From an uncultured Pelagibacteraceae bacterium (GTDB lineage: Bacteria > Pseudomonadota > Alphaproteobacteria > Pelagibacterales > Pelagibacteraceae), in contig CACJNE010000011.1 in the NCBI GenBank assembly GCA_902594675.1, positions 1 to 41,976 on the forward strand: a stretch of 41,976 nt of DNA, read 5' to 3'. Position numbers and translations under genes: made by a program. Shown here in pieces: positions 40,965 to 41,976 of this stretch (within the stretch, counting starts at the first letter, position 1; every line of letters begins with the position of its first letter). The notes under the pieces are model-generated. The model was not told the origin of the DNA, did not search any database, and saw only the letters and a list, made by a program, of their open reading frames with translations.

Positions 40965-41976
40965 TTTATATTTTGAATCATTTGCTCAGGCATCCATAAG
41001 GCTATTTGAGGAAACAAAACAATTAAGATTACCGCAAATATCATCAACAAGAATAACGGAAATGCACTTTTGGCGATGTAGCCCATATCTTTGTTAGCCA
41101 TACCTTGCAAAACAAATAAATTAAAACCAACTGGAGGGGTAATTTGAGCCATTTCAACAACTATAACTAAAAATATACCAAACCAAATCATATCAAAACC
41201 AGCCTGCCTAATCATAGGTTCGATAATAGCCATTGTAAGTACAACTGCTGATATTCCATCAAGAAACATTCCTAAAATTATATAAAAAATCATTAATACG
41301 AAAATTAAAACATATGGTGATAATTCCATATTTTGTATCCAAATTGCTAGATTTCTAGGAAGGCCAGTAAATCCCATAGCGAGTGATAAAAATGTTGCTC
41401 CAGCTAGTATGAATGCAATCATGCACGAGGTTTTTGTTGCACCAAGTAAAGATTCTTTAAAAGTTTTTAAGTTTAAACTTTTTTGAAAATAAGAAAGTAT
41501 TAAAGCTCCCACAACACCCAGAGATGCTGCTTCAGTTGCTGTTGCAATTCCAGTATAAATAGAGCCAATTACACCAAGGATTAATAAAATCACAGGTATT
41601 AACTGTTTTGATTTACTTAATTTATTTAAAAATGAGTAATTTTCTTCAGTTAACGGCATTTTATTTTTATTTAACAAAGACCAAATGATTACATAGCCCA
41701 TAAAAATCAGAGCAATCATTATTCCAGGAATTATTCCAGCTATAAATAGTTTAGCAATTGACTCTTGAACAGTTACTCCATAAATAATTAGAATAATTGA
41801 AGGGGGGATTAGTAATCCTAAAGTTCCAGAGCCCGCAAGACTTCCAAGTAAAATTTTTTCGGGATATTTTCTTTTTCTTAACTCTGGAATTGACATTTTT
41901 CCAACTGTAGCGACTGTTGCAGCTGAGGATCCAGATATAGCTGCAAACAATGCACATCCGACAACATTGACATGTA
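40961..41976 (-). CDS. dctM: TRAP transporter large permease (DctM-type), 5'-truncated by window edge
   Basis: Large membrane subunit of a TRAP dicarboxylate-type importer, which uses a sodium or proton gradient with a separate periplasmic binding protein. The reading frame is open to the last base, reading ...HVNVVGCALFAAISGSSAATVATVG, and the family is about 430 aa, so roughly the first 90 residues lie outside. Seen: GSLAGSGTLGLLIPPSIILIIYGV, TATEAASLGVVGALIL, MFLDGISAVVLTMAIIEPMI, and ITPPVGFNLFVLQGMA, all standard DctM segments. The small permease and binding protein should lie to the right. Substrate unknown. Confidence 0.92.
   Translation of the reverse strand, partial: HVNVVGCALFAAISGSSAATVATVGKMSIPELRKRKYPEKILLGSLAGSGTLGLLIPPSIILIIYGVTVQESIAKLFIAGIIPGIMIALIFMGYVIIWSLLNKNKMPLTEENYSFLNKLSKSKQLIPVILLILGVIGSIYTGIATATEAASLGVVGALILSYFQKSLNLKTFKESLLGATKTSCMIAFILAGATFLSLAMGFTGLPRNLAIWIQNMELSPYVLIFVLMIFYIILGMFLDGISAVVLTMAIIEPMIRQAGFDMIWFGIFLVIVVEMAQITPPVGFNLFVLQGMANKDMGYIAKSAFPLFLLMIFAVILIVLFPQIALWMPEQMIQNIN

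Noticed and set aside
1..41976. CRISPR arrays, tRNA or rRNA genes, insertion sequences, integrases, prophage
   Set aside because: No repeat-spacer pattern, cloverleaf-like segment with GTTCRA, rRNA-like GC-rich stretch, transposase or integrase motif was seen; gene content is chromosomal throughout.

Overview
The window looks like a streamlined marine alphaproteobacterial chromosome of the SAR11 / Pelagibacterales type. The evidence is the very low GC with A/T-ending codons throughout, genes that abut or overlap by a few bases, almost no spacers over 100 bp, and a gene set typical of that clade: plant-type GshA, NAD-dependent formate dehydrogenase, many EamA/DMT permeases, TRAP permease, threonine aldolase. 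I assign the clade by recognition, not by a search. I see no rRNA, tRNA, CRISPR array, insertion sequence, phage gene or tandem repeat, and no stretch over 300 bp without a gene.

Layout. (1) 1-11.2 kb is a housekeeping block. pdxA (cut by the window edge) and rsmA run rightwards and converge on a leftward fabD-fabG-acpP-gmk operon. A rightward rpsF-rpsR-rplI ribosomal operon follows, then dnaB, an RND/MMPL-type exporter, cvpA and purF. (2) 11.2-18.2 kb is a tight rightward run: HD-domain protein (PhnZ-like layout), SPATA20/YyaL-type thioredoxin-domain protein, gshA, gshB, a DMT permease and an MFS permease. (3) 18.2-22.6 kb is mostly leftward: a 2-hydroxyacid dehydrogenase, then a three-gene unit of DMT permease, glycine amidinotransferase and low-specificity threonine aldolase, which links threonine, glycine and guanidino compounds. 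(4) 22.7-27.5 kb is rightward: IscU/SufU-like scaffold, HPP membrane protein, NAD-formate dehydrogenase, exported MsrA with an unusual leader, MDR oxidoreductase, DMT permease and an untracked 59-aa membrane protein. (5) 27.5-39.7 kb holds an FAD oxidoreductase, a PQQ-type sugar dehydrogenase and an SDR, all leftward. These are followed by a divergent photolyase-DUF393-DUF2256 operon, a small membrane protein, a second SDR, and a seven-gene leftward run: pxpB-pxpC-DMT-amine oxidase-DUF1365-Cfa-like methyltransferase-DUF3833 lipoprotein. (6) 39.7 kb to the end holds pxpA, a TPR protein, and the 3' part of a TRAP dicarboxylate-type large permease running off the window.

Two themes stand out. 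First, the set photolyase, SDR, amine oxidase, DUF1365, Cfa-like methyltransferase, DUF3833, DUF2256 and DUF393 resembles the singlet-oxygen (RpoE/ChrR) gene sets of Rhodobacter and Vibrio-like bacteria, but no sigma factor or anti-sigma gene is seen here. It is a candidate light/oxidant-linked membrane-lipid modification system. Second, glutathione synthesis, oxoproline recycling, glycine/guanidino metabolism and DMT permeases recur as enzyme-plus-permease units. The most unusual small-scale feature is the msrA leader: an 8-codon upstream ORF with its own ribosome binding site sits inside a hairpin whose 3' arm covers the msrA start codon, and its stop overlaps that start as TAATG.
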